The notes: generated from the sequence alone by a model not told the origin. 64,000 bases of DNA from Singulisphaera sp. GP187 (GCA_945869475.1 CAMBOV010000001.1:248001-312000); one strand, 5' to 3'. Positions 17,533 to 26,348 are shown, counted from the stretch's first letter. A program made the numbers and translations.

Positions 17533-18468
17533 CTATTTGAGCCTGAGAGCGTTCAAGAAAAATTCGTGAGAAGTTTTTTCGCCGCAGGGGTCAGTCGACC
17601 AGGTCGAATGTTCGATGTGACGAAATCGCCGCAGCCATGTTCGCTGTTGACGGGCGAGCTTTCGCGTTCGAATCTTGATCGCCTCAAAAGCATCATCAAG
17701 TTTCATCTCGCCGTCAATGTGCGCCGCAAGTTCGCGGTATCCGACCGCTTCGGCTGCCTGCCTCGCAAGCGGGGCGACCGTGCGCAGCGCGCGAACCTCG
17801 GCGAGAAACCCGCAGTCCATCATCATTTTCGCGCGCGTGTTGATCGCGCGACCGTTCGACTCCGGATCGGGAAGGAGTCCCAGGCACTGCCATCCGCTGG
17901 GAAGCGTCGGTGGAGCGGCACTCCACTGCGATTGGTGGACGCTCATCGCCACTCCCGTGTGCCGCGTGACTTCGATCGCGCGAATCATCCGTCGCTGGTC
18001 ATTGGGATGGATTCGCTGCGCCGAAGGCGGATCGATCAACTCAAGTTGCTCGCGAAGTTCGTCCAGCGAGAGCGCCCGCAATTCGGCGCGCATCGTCTCG
18101 TCTGCTGCGGGTCCCTCGAAGAGTCCTGCGAGCAGCGCTTGCACATAGAGATTGGTTCCTCCAACAATCAGCGCGCACTTCTCTCTGCTGTTGATCGCGG
18201 CGATCGTGTCGTGGGCGCCTTGCAGCCACCGGTCGACTGTGAATCCCTCGTGGTAGGGGCTCTCGATGTCGATGAGATGGTGACGAACTGCCGCCCGCTC
18301 CTGCATCGAGGGCTTTGCAGTGCCGACATTCATCCCGGTGTAGATCTGCATCGAATCTGCGCTGACGATTTCACACTCGTCGCGTAGAGACTGACTCAGG
18401 GCGAGGGCGAGCGCGCTCTTGCCACTGGCGGTGGGTCCAAGAATCAGGATCGCGCGCGGGTCTCTCAT
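17533..18468 (-). CDS. miaA: tRNA dimethylallyltransferase
   Basis: A 311-residue enzyme that adds dimethylallyl from DMAPP to A37 of tRNAs reading UNN codons. The P-loop LILGPTASGKSALALAL starts at residue 7, followed by IVSADSMQIYTGMNVGTAKP, the diagnostic DSxQxY...GTAKP block. Further motifs are HHLIDIESPYHEGFTVDRW, IVGGTNLYVQALLAG and HPNDQRRMIRAIEV, then RQAAEAVGYRE and RTRKLARQQRTWLRRF near the end. Length is normal for the family. The ATG at 18466-18468 puts the P-loop at the usual distance; the longer open frame is antisense to pgk. The divergent pgk gene starts 27 bases away. It uses DMAPP, which the MEP genes in this window supply. Confidence 0.96.
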   Translation of the reverse strand: MRDPRAILILGPTASGKSALALALSQSLRDECEIVSADSMQIYTGMNVGTAKPSMQERAAVRHHLIDIESPYHEGFTVDRWLQGAHDTIAAINSREKCALIVGGTNLYVQALLAGLFEGPAADETMRAELRALSLDELREQLELIDPPSAQRIHPNDQRRMIRAIEVTRHTGVAMSVHQSQWSAAPPTLPSGWQCLGLLPDPESNGRAINTRAKMMMDCGFLAEVRALRTVAPLARQAAEAVGYRELAAHIDGEMKLDDAFEAIKIRTRKLARQQRTWLRRFRHIEHSTWSTDPCGEKTSHEFFLNALRLK

Positions 18469-18495
18469 CGACGAGCGAGTTGTACCCTCTGAAAG

Positions 18496-19743
18496 ATGAT
18501 TCCTCGAATAATTGACCAGGTCGACGTTGCGAACAAGCGTGTTTTCGTGCGCGGAGATTTCAACGTCCCTCAATCGGAGGATGGTCAGATCACCGATGAC
18601 CGCCGCATTCGGCTGACCGTCGCAACGATTGAGTCGATTCTTTCGCGCGGCGGGAGCGTGGTTCTGGCGAGCCATCTCGGTCGACCCGCCGGAGGTGCAT
18701 ACGAAGCAGCGTTTTCGCTCGCGCCAGTTGCCGCGCGATTGCGCGAACTCTCGCCGCTGCTCAAAGATCTCACGCTCGTGGGACAGCGTTGCACCGATGC
18801 AACGGTCGCGACCGCCACTGCTGCGCTCAGGCCAGGTGGAGCACTCTTGATCGAAAACCTGCGCTTCGAGACGGGCGAGAAGAAAGGTGACGTGGCGCTT
18901 GCTGCCACGCTCGCGAACTACGCCGACATCTACTGTAACGATGCCTTCGGCGCCTCGCACCGAGGAGATGCATCCATGTTGGCTCTTCCTGCGGCGATGC
19001 GTGCGCAAGGAAAGCCCTGCGCCGCGGGGTTCTTGCTCGCGCGAGAAATTCGCTACCTCAGTGGAGTGCTTGACCGTCCCGAAAAGCCATTTGTCGCGAT
19101 CGTCGGCGGCGCGAAAGTCTCAGACAAGCTCATCGCGCTTCGAAATCTCTGTGGTCGAGTCGACACAATTCTCGTCGGTGGCGCGATGGCGTACACCTTT
19201 CTCAAAGCGCTCGGATCGCCCGTGGGACGCAGTCTCGTGCAACAGCAGATGCTCGATGAAGCGCGCGCGATTCTCAGCCACGCGGCAGCGACATCAACCT
19301 CAATTGTGTTGCCATTCGACCACGTCTGCGGCGAAGCGCTTGCGCTCGGAACGCTGACGCAGGTGGTCGTCGGTGCGATTCCAGATGCGCTCATGGGTCT
19401 CGACATCGGCCCCGCGACTGTTGCGAAGTTTTCTGCGGTTGTGCGCGGTGCACGGACCATCGTGTGGAATGGTCCACTCGGAGCGTTCGAGACGGCTCCT
19501 TTTCAAGAGGGAACGTTCGCGGTCATCGAGGCCGTTCTCGAGGCCACGCGCGCGGGGGCGACGAGTATCGCGGGTGGGGGCGACACCGCAGCCGCGGTCG
19601 GGGCTGCGGGTGCGAGCGAAGGGTTCAGCCACATCTCGACTGGAGGCGGGGCATCGCTCGAAATGTTGGAAGGCAAAGAGTTCGAGTGCCTGAATGCGCT
19701 CGATTCACTCTCGCCAGTCGGCTATAGTGGGAGTCGAAAGTAG
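18496..19743 (+). CDS. pgk: phosphoglycerate kinase
   Basis: A 415-residue glycolytic enzyme interconverting 1,3-bisphosphoglycerate and 3-phosphoglycerate with ATP. The N-domain has KRVFVRGDFNVPQ and ASHLGRP, the hinge region has LLIENLRFETGEKKGD and CNDAFGASHRGDASML. The C-domain has VAIVGGAKVSDKL, TIVWNGPLGAFE and the nucleotide loop SIAGGGDTAAAV with the final HISTGGGASLEMLEG. All expected motifs are present in order. The start ATG 18496 follows TCTGAAAG without a strong ribosome binding site. It heads a plus-strand run pgk - thioredoxin-like - rpe - accD - lnt, linking central carbon and lipid functions, though only the tight spacing supports co-transcription. Confidence 0.97.
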   Translation: MIPRIIDQVDVANKRVFVRGDFNVPQSEDGQITDDRRIRLTVATIESILSRGGSVVLASHLGRPAGGAYEAAFSLAPVAARLRELSPLLKDLTLVGQRCTDATVATATAALRPGGALLIENLRFETGEKKGDVALAATLANYADIYCNDAFGASHRGDASMLALPAAMRAQGKPCAAGFLLAREIRYLSGVLDRPEKPFVAIVGGAKVSDKLIALRNLCGRVDTILVGGAMAYTFLKALGSPVGRSLVQQQMLDEARAILSHAAATSTSIVLPFDHVCGEALALGTLTQVVVGAIPDALMGLDIGPATVAKFSAVVRGARTIVWNGPLGAFETAPFQEGTFAVIEAVLEATRAGATSIAGGGDTAAAVGAAGASEGFSHISTGGGASLEMLEGKEFECLNALDSLSPVGYSGSRK

Positions 19744-19753
19744 AGGACTCCTC

Positions 19754-20863
19754 ATGCGCAGCATCCGAACTCTTGCCATCATCTGTGTCTCGCTCGTGGT
19801 CGCTGGTTTCTCGCCGATTCTGCAGGATGAACCAGCGCTCAAGGTTGGATCGAACGCGCCAGCCATCGAGGGGCTTGAATTCGTGCAAGGTGAACTCGCA
19901 GCAAGCCCGAAGGTTCGCGTCGTCGAATTCTGGGCGACCTGGTGTGGACCCTGTTTGCAATCGATTCCGCACATCAACGAGCTCTACCAAGCGCAGCGCA
20001 GCAAGGGTCTCGAGGTGCTGGGGATCAGCAACGAGAAACGAGAGAAGGTTGAGCCATTCGTTCGCAAGCGATCGGGTCAGATGTCCTACACCGTGGCGAT
20101 CGATCCAGAAAAGAAGATGAGTCAGGCGTTCATGCAGGCGGCAGGCAAGAATGGCATCCCATGCGCATTCGTGATTGGGACAAACAACAAGATCGTCTAC
20201 ATCGGTCACCCGATGGATGAGGAGTTCGCGCGTGCCGTGAAACTCTCGCTCGACGGTCGCTACGACCCCGTACTGTCGAAGAAGGCCGCGCCGCTCATGG
20301 AAGCCGCCCGACGAGCCGTGAAGTTAGGGAACTTCAAGGATGCCTATCTGCGTTTCGACGAGGTCATCGCGCTCGATCCAACGATCTTCACCGATGCGGC
20401 GCTCGAAAAGTATCGGGTGATGTTGAACAACGAGAAGAACACCGCTGCGGCGAAGGCCTACGCCAACGAACTCACGACGGCATTCGCAGCGGCGTCCGAT
20501 GCGCCAGCACTACGCGATCTCGCCGTGACGCTCTCATCCGACGCGCGAGTCACGCAGTACGACAATGATCTGGCACTTCTCGCCGCGCAGGCGATGGTGA
20601 AGGCCGCTCCAAGTTCCGATCCGTCGGCACAGGCAACGATCGCCTCGGTCTATTACGCGAGGGGCGATTTCGCAAAGGCGGTCGAGGCGCAGAAGAAGGC
20701 AGTTCGATTGGCGGAACCCTCGATCAAGGCCTCGCTCAAACCAACGCTCGAAGCGTATGAATTGGCGCTCAAGCGGGGGGTCAAGGTCGACGTCCCCGTG
20801 ACGACGGCTGCGACGTCCGCTCCGGCGGTCGTGCCAACGACTGTTCCCGTAGGAACTCCATAA
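19754..20863 (+). CDS. secreted TlpA-like thioredoxin protein with helical repeats
   Basis: A 369-residue protein with a signal peptide (MRSIRTLAIICVSLVVAGFS). Residues about 30-165 form a TlpA/ResA-like thioredoxin domain with the active site WATWCGPCLQSIPHIN and the cis-Pro segment GIPCAFVIG. The remaining part has alpha-helical TPR-like stretches (ARRAVKLGNFKDAYLRFDEVIALDP, then ASVYYARGDFAKAVEAQKKAVRLAE), and ends in a Thr/Pro/Val-rich tail. It likely reduces disulfides in the periplasm, while the TPRs bind a partner. ATG 19754 with AGAGGA about seven bases upstream is preferred over 19694, which lies inside pgk. The stop is followed after two bases by the rpe start. Confidence 0.88.
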   Translation: MRSIRTLAIICVSLVVAGFSPILQDEPALKVGSNAPAIEGLEFVQGELAASPKVRVVEFWATWCGPCLQSIPHINELYQAQRSKGLEVLGISNEKREKVEPFVRKRSGQMSYTVAIDPEKKMSQAFMQAAGKNGIPCAFVIGTNNKIVYIGHPMDEEFARAVKLSLDGRYDPVLSKKAAPLMEAARRAVKLGNFKDAYLRFDEVIALDPTIFTDAALEKYRVMLNNEKNTAAAKAYANELTTAFAAASDAPALRDLAVTLSSDARVTQYDNDLALLAAQAMVKAAPSSDPSAQATIASVYYARGDFAKAVEAQKKAVRLAEPSIKASLKPTLEAYELALKRGVKVDVPVTTAATSAPAVVPTTVPVGTP

Positions 20864-20865
20864 GT

Positions 20866-21558
20866 TTGCGCCGGCGAGCGATTCCATTGTTCGCGCGGGT
20901 GCTCGATCGACCACTCGTGGGTCCATCGATTCTCTCAGCCGATTTCGCTCACCTCGGTCGTGAAGTGAAGGCTGTCTTGCGCGGTGGGGCTGACTACATC
21001 CATGTCGATGTGATGGATGGTCACTTCGTGCGCAATCTCTCGATGGGTCCCGCCATCTGCGCGGCCGTTCGTCGCGCGGCGCCTCGCGCATGGATTGATG
21101 TGCACTTGATGGTCACCGATCCTGCTGAGTTCATCGATCCATTCATCGACGCAGGTGCGAATCACATCTCACTGCACATCGAGAGCGTGCGCAAGCCAGC
21201 GGCACTCATTCGCAAGATTCAATCACGCGCAGCCACGGCCGGAATCGCATTGAAACCAGAAACGCCGTGGAAGGCAGTGGCTTCGCTCTTCATGCTCGCT
21301 GACCTCTTCTTAGTCATGAGCGTGCATCCAGGTTTCAGCGGGCAGAAATTTCTGCCAAGCGCGCTTGCGAAAGTACGGGCGATTCGCGCGCGGATTTCAG
21401 ATCGGCAACGCGTCGAACTCGATGGAGGAGTGAACCCGAGCAACGCACGCGCGTGCATCGACGCAGGATGCGATGCACTCGTTTCAGGATCGGTGATCTT
21501 CGCGTCGGACAATTACACCAAGGTGATCACGCAACTTCGCGCAGGGTCCGGTCGTTAG
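20866..21558 (+). CDS. rpe: ribulose-phosphate 3-epimerase
   Basis: A 230-residue TIM-barrel enzyme interconverting ribulose 5-phosphate and xylulose 5-phosphate. Family motifs: GPSILSADFAHLGREV, ADYIHVDVMDGHFVRNLSMG, WIDVHLMVTDP, FLVMSVHPGFSGQKF, VELDGGVNPSNA and DALVSGSVIF, carrying the catalytic Asp pair and the metal-binding His residues. The start is TTG at 20866, two bases behind the upstream stop, giving an N-terminal extension of about 18 residues compared with E. coli; a later start cannot be excluded. It ends ten bases before accD. Confidence 0.96.
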   Translation: MRRRAIPLFARVLDRPLVGPSILSADFAHLGREVKAVLRGGADYIHVDVMDGHFVRNLSMGPAICAAVRRAAPRAWIDVHLMVTDPAEFIDPFIDAGANHISLHIESVRKPAALIRKIQSRAATAGIALKPETPWKAVASLFMLADLFLVMSVHPGFSGQKFLPSALAKVRAIRARISDRQRVELDGGVNPSNARACIDAGCDALVSGSVIFASDNYTKVITQLRAGSGR

Positions 21559-21568
21559 GATGTGCGCC

Positions 21569-22405
21569 ATGGCCGAGCCGACATGGGAAGTGGCGCAGAG
21601 CGCAATGACAAAGCGTGCCGTCCCAGACGGTTTGTGGATGCAGTGCCCATCGTGCGGCGAGACTCTCTTTACGAAGGCCGTTGCGCAGAATCTCAATGTC
21701 TGCCCCCGCTGCGATTATCACATGCGCATCTCAGGGCGCGAGCGCATCGAGCAGTTGCTCGATCCTGGCACCTTTGAGCCAATGAACGCGCATATGGCGC
21801 CGTGCGACCCTCTTGAGTTTTCAGATCTCAAGGCCTATCGAGATCGAATCACTCAGGCGCAGAAGCAGACGGGTGAGAATGACGGCGTTCAGACTGGCAC
21901 TGGATTCATCAAGGGGCGAAAGGTCGTCGTCGCTGCGATGGATTTCACCTTTCTCGCGGGGTCGATGGGATCGGTCGTTGGTGAAAAAATTACCTGCGCG
22001 ATCGAGCACGCGACCGATCACGGACTTCCGTTGGTCATCGTCTGCTGCTCGGGCGGTGCGCGCATGCAGGAGTCGGGATTTTCGTTGATGCAAATGGCCA
22101 AGACAAGTGCGGCGCTCGCGCGACATGACGACGCAAAGGGAGTCTTCATTTCGGTCTTGACCGATCCAACCACAGGCGGAGTCACCGCAAGCTTTGCTAT
22201 GTTGGGTGACGTAATTTTTGCCGAACCCAAAGCGCTCATCGGCTTCGCGGGACCGCGGGTGATCCGACAGACAATTCGGCAAGAGCTGCCCGAAGATTTT
22301 CAGACGAGTGAGTTCTTGCTCTCGTGCGGATTCATTGACCGAATCGTTCATCGCGCGAATCTGCGAAGCGAGCTCAGTCGCGTCATCGATTACTCAGGGA
22401 ACTAG
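21569..22405 (+). CDS. accD: acetyl-CoA carboxylase carboxyltransferase subunit beta
   Basis: A 278-residue subunit of the carboxyltransferase that makes malonyl-CoA for fatty-acid synthesis. The N-terminal zinc ribbon is CPSC...CPRC at about residues 26-48 with the usual spacing. The carboxylase core has FLAGSMGSVVGEKIT, LVIVCCSGGARMQES, LTDPTTGGVTASFAMLGD and FAGPRVIRQTI. ATG 21569 with AGGA eight bases upstream (overlapping the rpe stop) is preferred over ATG 21560. The partner accA is not in this window. It is followed three bases later by lnt. Confidence 0.96.
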   Translation: MAEPTWEVAQSAMTKRAVPDGLWMQCPSCGETLFTKAVAQNLNVCPRCDYHMRISGRERIEQLLDPGTFEPMNAHMAPCDPLEFSDLKAYRDRITQAQKQTGENDGVQTGTGFIKGRKVVVAAMDFTFLAGSMGSVVGEKITCAIEHATDHGLPLVIVCCSGGARMQESGFSLMQMAKTSAALARHDDAKGVFISVLTDPTTGGVTASFAMLGDVIFAEPKALIGFAGPRVIRQTIRQELPEDFQTSEFLLSCGFIDRIVHRANLRSELSRVIDYSGN

Positions 22406-22408
22406 CGC

Positions 22409-25273
22409 GTGGATGCTCAGAGGCTCACACCACGACACGTGTGGCTCCTGGCAATCGGTCCGCCGCTCTGCACCGCGCTGGCGTTTCCTCCCTGTGGTCT
22501 CTGGTGGCTGACGTTCGTCGCTCTGACAGGATGGGTTGTGCTCGCCGCACTGCCGACACTCACGCGCACTACATGGGTCGCCGTCACAATGAGTTCACTC
22601 GCGATGTGGCTCTGGTTTCAACTCTGGGTGATCGATGTCGCAGTCGTTGGCTATCCATTCATGTGCCTCTACCTCGCGCTGTACGCACCGCTCTTTCTGT
22701 GGATCGCGCGTCGAGTCGCAGGTGGCAGTGTTGGTCGACGACTTCCATGGGCCGTGCTGACGCCACTGGTCGCCGTCACGGTTGAGTGGGTTCGCGGAGT
22801 CGTCGTCTTCAACGGATATCCGTGGTACTCGATTGGGCAACCCCTCATCGATTGCCCGCCGCTTGCGCAGATCGCAGACTTTGGCGGAACGCCGGCCGCG
22901 TCGTTTCTCGTCGCATCGGTGAGCGGCGGAGTTGTCGATGCAGTTCGCGGCAGGAGGGTGGGAATGGTCTTTGCGACCTGCGCACTCGCAGCATCACTTG
23001 GGTACGGGCTCTTCCGTCAGCACGAGAGTCAAACCTACCTCTCGAGCGGTCCGCGCATCCTTGCCGTGCAGACAAACATCACCACAGACAATAAGTTGGG
23101 GTGGCCCCGAGAGCGACAGGAATCGGACGTCGCCGAATTTGCGAGGATGACTTTCTCACTCGCGCACGAGGCGCGCGAACGCGGCGAAGCGATCGATCTG
23201 GTCGTCTGGCCAGAGACGATGCTGCCGGGCATGGGGCTCGAACCCGAGACGATCGCACTGATGACGGCGGGGGGATGGTGGCCCGGAGATCGATTTGCCA
23301 CGATCGCGCAGTTGATCGCGCAGCGGGTCGACGCACCGTTTCTTGTTGGAAGTCCGGCCTACATCGGACTGCGCGCCGAGAACGAACGGTGGGCCTGGGA
23401 TCAGCAATTCAACAGCGCGTACGTGCTCGATCCTCGCGGGCCGTCGCAGCGATATGACAAGATCTTTCTCACGCCCTTCGGCGAGACGATGCCGTACATC
23501 TCGAATTGGACGTGGCTCGAAACGAAACTGCTCGCTCTGGGCGCACGAGGGATGACCTTCGATCTCGATGCCTCGACTGAAGTGCGCAGACTCTCGTTCA
23601 CCTGGCGAGATGCGCCAGAGGGTCAGCAGCTCATCGAATTCGCGACTCCCATTTGCTTCGAGGACACCGTCGCGCCACTGGTTCGACAACTCGTCTACGA
23701 CCACGAGCACGTGAAGCGCGCGCAACTCATCGTGAACCTTTCGAACGATGGGTGGTTTGGATTCAGCGACGCCGGACGCGCGCAACACGCGCTCATCGCC
23801 CGTTGGCGGTGCATCGAGAATCGCGTACCGATGGTGCGCGTTGCGAACACTGGAATCTCTCAAGGATTCACGAGCATGGGTGCGCCGATCGAGGGCGCCC
23901 TCTGCCCCGCACGCACGGCTGGAGGATTCACTCTCTGCGCGCAACTTGACTCGCGCGAGACCCTTTTCGGTCGATGGGGCGATGTAGGATCGCCTCTCAT
24001 GTCGTTCGTCACACTTTTTCTGTTGGTGAGATGGAACCGCTGCAGCGCACGCGTCGCGAATTCATCAGCGTCTGCAATGGCTGTACTGCTTGGCACATCG
24101 ATCGCACTCCTCTTTCCTGGTTGCACCCCGTCGCAAACGAGTCCGTCCGCTGCAGCGACGACATCGTGGAGTTCGCGACCGCCCAAAGTCGATCCCAGCA
24201 TGTCGATTCGTGAGCCAGCGCCCATCGATGTCACGGTCGAGATTACTCCCACCGAAGTTGTGGTGGTCGAAGAGGTCGCCATTGAGAACACCCCAGAGGC
24301 GCTGCCGCCTGCGAGCACAGAGAGCGCGTCGATCGCGATGCGTGCTGGCAAGACTCCAGCACAGTTGGCACTCGACATTCTTGTCGCGGCCTCGTCGAGC
24401 CAAGAAGCGATCTACCGCGCGCATGCCCTCGAAGGGTTGCAGCCTTGTCCGGCGGAACTTGAGCCAGCGGCCTTTCGACTTCTCGCAGACGAGAATCCGG
24501 GCGTTCGATTTGCTGCAGCGGTGACCGTTGGACGCAATCGCTTTGCGCAGTGCGCACAGGTCGTTGAACCGCTCACGCTCGATCCAAATCTGTCGGTACG
24601 TGCTGCGGCGCTGTATGCGCTCGTTCGACTCGGTCGCGTGGTTGATCTCACGCCGTTGGCGCAACTCATGATGAGCGAAGACGCGGATGTGCGATCGAAT
24701 GCGTTCTTTGTGCTCGGTGAGTTGCGCAATCCATCAGCGATTCCGCTTGTCGAGAGTGCCGTGGGGCGACCGTTGATCGGGGCCGATCGCACGCGCGCGC
24801 GCATCGTCGACCTGCAGGGCGCCGAGGCGATGGCGAAGATGGGTGACTACCGACAGTTCGATCCAATTCGTGCTGCGCTCTTTGCGCCGAGCGATCAGTC
24901 AGAAATCGTTGCGCTCGCTTGCCAAATGGTTGGTGAGATCGATGACCGAGGAGCTCGTGGCCATCTCATCGGCCTCTGGAATGGAAGGGACCAACTGCAG
25001 AAACCGCTCGAAGTCCGCCTGATCGTCGGCACCGCGCTCGTTCGGATCGGCGAGCCAAATCTTGAGCCGATCCTTCAACTCTGCGTGACATCGAGCAAGG
25101 ATCCTTCACCCTCAGTGCGAGCGCAAACGGCTGCAACCCTTGGGTGGGTTGGCGGTCCTCAGGCGATTGCGCTCCTTAGCGGCGCGATGGCAGACCCCGT
25201 GCCAATTGTTCGCCTGACCGCTGCCGCTGGCTACATGCGGGCGACAACCAAGTCCGGCGGAAACGGCGGGTAA
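22409..25273 (+). CDS. lnt: apolipoprotein N-acyltransferase continuing into a HEAT-repeat domain
   Basis: A 954-codon frame. Residues 1-545 are a complete Lnt, which N-acylates lipoproteins at the inner membrane: several N-terminal membrane helices, then a nitrilase domain with the catalytic triad E269 (VVWPETMLPG), K351 (YDKIFLTPFGE) and C416 (PICFED), and a last membrane helix around 529-541. The frame does not stop. Instead comes a second hydrophobic stretch M557-AVLLGTSIALLFPGC ending in a lipobox-like Cys572, a disordered linker, and from about residue 650 a set of HEAT-like helical repeats (ENPGVRFAAAVTVGR, DPNLSVRAAALYALVRLG, EDADVRSNAFFVLGEL, DPVPIVRLTAAAGYM). It may be a true fusion, or a lipoprotein may be started internally at ATG 24077. 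The GTG start at 22409 is three bases after accD. Confidence 0.88.
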   Translation: MDAQRLTPRHVWLLAIGPPLCTALAFPPCGLWWLTFVALTGWVVLAALPTLTRTTWVAVTMSSLAMWLWFQLWVIDVAVVGYPFMCLYLALYAPLFLWIARRVAGGSVGRRLPWAVLTPLVAVTVEWVRGVVVFNGYPWYSIGQPLIDCPPLAQIADFGGTPAASFLVASVSGGVVDAVRGRRVGMVFATCALAASLGYGLFRQHESQTYLSSGPRILAVQTNITTDNKLGWPRERQESDVAEFARMTFSLAHEARERGEAIDLVVWPETMLPGMGLEPETIALMTAGGWWPGDRFATIAQLIAQRVDAPFLVGSPAYIGLRAENERWAWDQQFNSAYVLDPRGPSQRYDKIFLTPFGETMPYISNWTWLETKLLALGARGMTFDLDASTEVRRLSFTWRDAPEGQQLIEFATPICFEDTVAPLVRQLVYDHEHVKRAQLIVNLSNDGWFGFSDAGRAQHALIARWRCIENRVPMVRVANTGISQGFTSMGAPIEGALCPARTAGGFTLCAQLDSRETLFGRWGDVGSPLMSFVTLFLLVRWNRCSARVANSSASAMAVLLGTSIALLFPGCTPSQTSPSAAATTSWSSRPPKVDPSMSIREPAPIDVTVEITPTEVVVVEEVAIENTPEALPPASTESASIAMRAGKTPAQLALDILVAASSSQEAIYRAHALEGLQPCPAELEPAAFRLLADENPGVRFAAAVTVGRNRFAQCAQVVEPLTLDPNLSVRAAALYALVRLGRVVDLTPLAQLMMSEDADVRSNAFFVLGELRNPSAIPLVESAVGRPLIGADRTRARIVDLQGAEAMAKMGDYRQFDPIRAALFAPSDQSEIVALACQMVGEIDDRGARGHLIGLWNGRDQLQKPLEVRLIVGTALVRIGEPNLEPILQLCVTSSKDPSPSVRAQTAATLGWVGGPQAIALLSGAMADPVPIVRLTAAAGYMRATTKSGGNGG

Positions 25274-25287
25274 CGAGCGTCGAGTCG

Positions 25288-25316
25288 TTGACATCAACGG
25301 GGGGTGGAGGTAAAAC
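25288..25316 (+). promoter_or_regulatory. candidate sigma70 promoter ahead of the mre cluster
   Basis: TTGACA at 25288-25293 matches the -35 consensus exactly. A 17-base spacer leads to TAAAAC at 25311-25316, which matches four of six -10 bases. It lies just after the lnt stop and about 85 bases before the preferred GTG start of the coiled-coil gene, so it could drive the run of genes from 25400 onward. This is by-eye matching only. Confidence 0.4.
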
Positions 25317-25399
25317 AGAAGGTCTGTTGGATGGTCGGCGAATCGCCGAGCTTCCGAGTCTGTGTCCTGAGTGATCTCCAAACCCAATTAGGTCCACAC

Positions 25400-26293
25400 G
25401 TGCATATTCTGACGAAAGTATTTGTTGTTCTCGTTTCCCTTCTTGCGGTCGCTCTTGTTCCACTCGTCGCAGTGCAGAGCATGAATCAGGCAGCACTCCG
25501 CCAGCAAGTCAGTGACAAGGATGGCGCAGTCACTTCGGCCCGCCGCGAACTCGACTCCGAACGGGCCCTTCGTGCCAAGTCAGAGAACGACACAGCACTT
25601 CAACTCAAAGACCTCGACAGTGAGAAGAACCGATTGCAGTCTGCCGTCGAAGAGGGAACTTCGCGCGTGCGTGCACTCGAAGGAGAACTGGCTCAGTCGG
25701 AGATTCGACGAACCAGCCTCGAGCAGACCGTCTCTGTCATGATTGAGACCGACCGCACGAAGACCGAGTTGACCCGCACGCTCACCGAAGAGTTGGATTC
25801 TCAGCGCTCGCTCGTCACCGACTGCGAGAAGGTTCGCATTGACATTGAGCAGAAGCTCGGAAAGACCGATAGCGATCTGCGCGTGGCACAAGAGGCTGTG
25901 GGCGATCTCAAGGAGCAGGTTGCATCACTGAGTTCAGAGAAGACTAAGTCGGACCAAGTTGTCCGCGACTACTCGGCTCGATTTGGATCGGTCGCACCCG
26001 ACGCCGCGGCTGGAAGTGATTCATCCACAGTGGCCGATCGCGACCTCACCGCACGCATCGTGAATGTGCGGCGCACCGATGACGCTGTCTACGCCGAGAT
26101 CGACGCGGGCAGTCGCGATGGGATCAAGCAGGGATGGACGCTGACAATCGGCGACGGTTCTCGATTCATCGGAAAGGTTCGCATCACCTCGGTGGATGTC
26201 AACAAGTCTGTCGGCACGGTCGAGCTCGAAGATGCCGCGGGACGCGGTCCCGTGCGAGTCGGTCAGCGAGTGACCGTGCGCCGCGGACAGTAA
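25400..26293 (+). CDS. membrane-anchored coiled-coil protein with MreC-like C-terminal domain
   Basis: A 297-residue protein: one N-terminal membrane helix (ILTKVFVVLVSLLAVALVPLVAV), a long coiled coil from about 30 to 195 rich in Glu/Gln/Lys/Arg heptads, and a small beta-rich end with YAEIDAGSRDGIKQGWTLTI and FIGKVRITSVDVNKSVGTVE. The end resembles the beta domains of MreC (AGSxxGIxxGDxV...VGxV). The GTG at 25400 is chosen because AGGT lies about six bases upstream and it gives a clean anchor; ATG 25304 would add 32 polar residues. Sitting ahead of mreB, it is probably part of the cell-shape machinery. No named family was recognised, so this role is inferred from position and fold. Confidence 0.75.
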   Translation: MHILTKVFVVLVSLLAVALVPLVAVQSMNQAALRQQVSDKDGAVTSARRELDSERALRAKSENDTALQLKDLDSEKNRLQSAVEEGTSRVRALEGELAQSEIRRTSLEQTVSVMIETDRTKTELTRTLTEELDSQRSLVTDCEKVRIDIEQKLGKTDSDLRVAQEAVGDLKEQVASLSSEKTKSDQVVRDYSARFGSVAPDAAAGSDSSTVADRDLTARIVNVRRTDDAVYAEIDAGSRDGIKQGWTLTIGDGSRFIGKVRITSVDVNKSVGTVELEDAAGRGPVRVGQRVTVRRGQ

Positions 26294-26306
26294 CGAGTTC
26301 GAAACC

Positions 26307-26348
26307 AAGACCAAGAACAAGATCAAGAACAAGATCAAGATCAAGAAC
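26307..26348 (+). repeat. seven tandem AAGAMC hexamers
   Basis: Seven consecutive six-base units read AAGACC, AAGAAC, AAGATC, AAGAAC, AAGATC, AAGATC, AAGAAC. They fill most of the spacer between the coiled-coil gene and the small membrane protein gene, directly ahead of its AAAGGA ribosome binding site. The stretch is poor in T and G, so it should stay unpaired in mRNA; it may aid ribosome loading or be a slippage-prone microsatellite. Confidence 0.85.

Noticed and set aside
17533-19008. Long upstream extension of the miaA frame to 19008.
   Set aside because: It is antisense to pgk, contains no motif and starts far before the P-loop. The ATG at 18468 fits the family.
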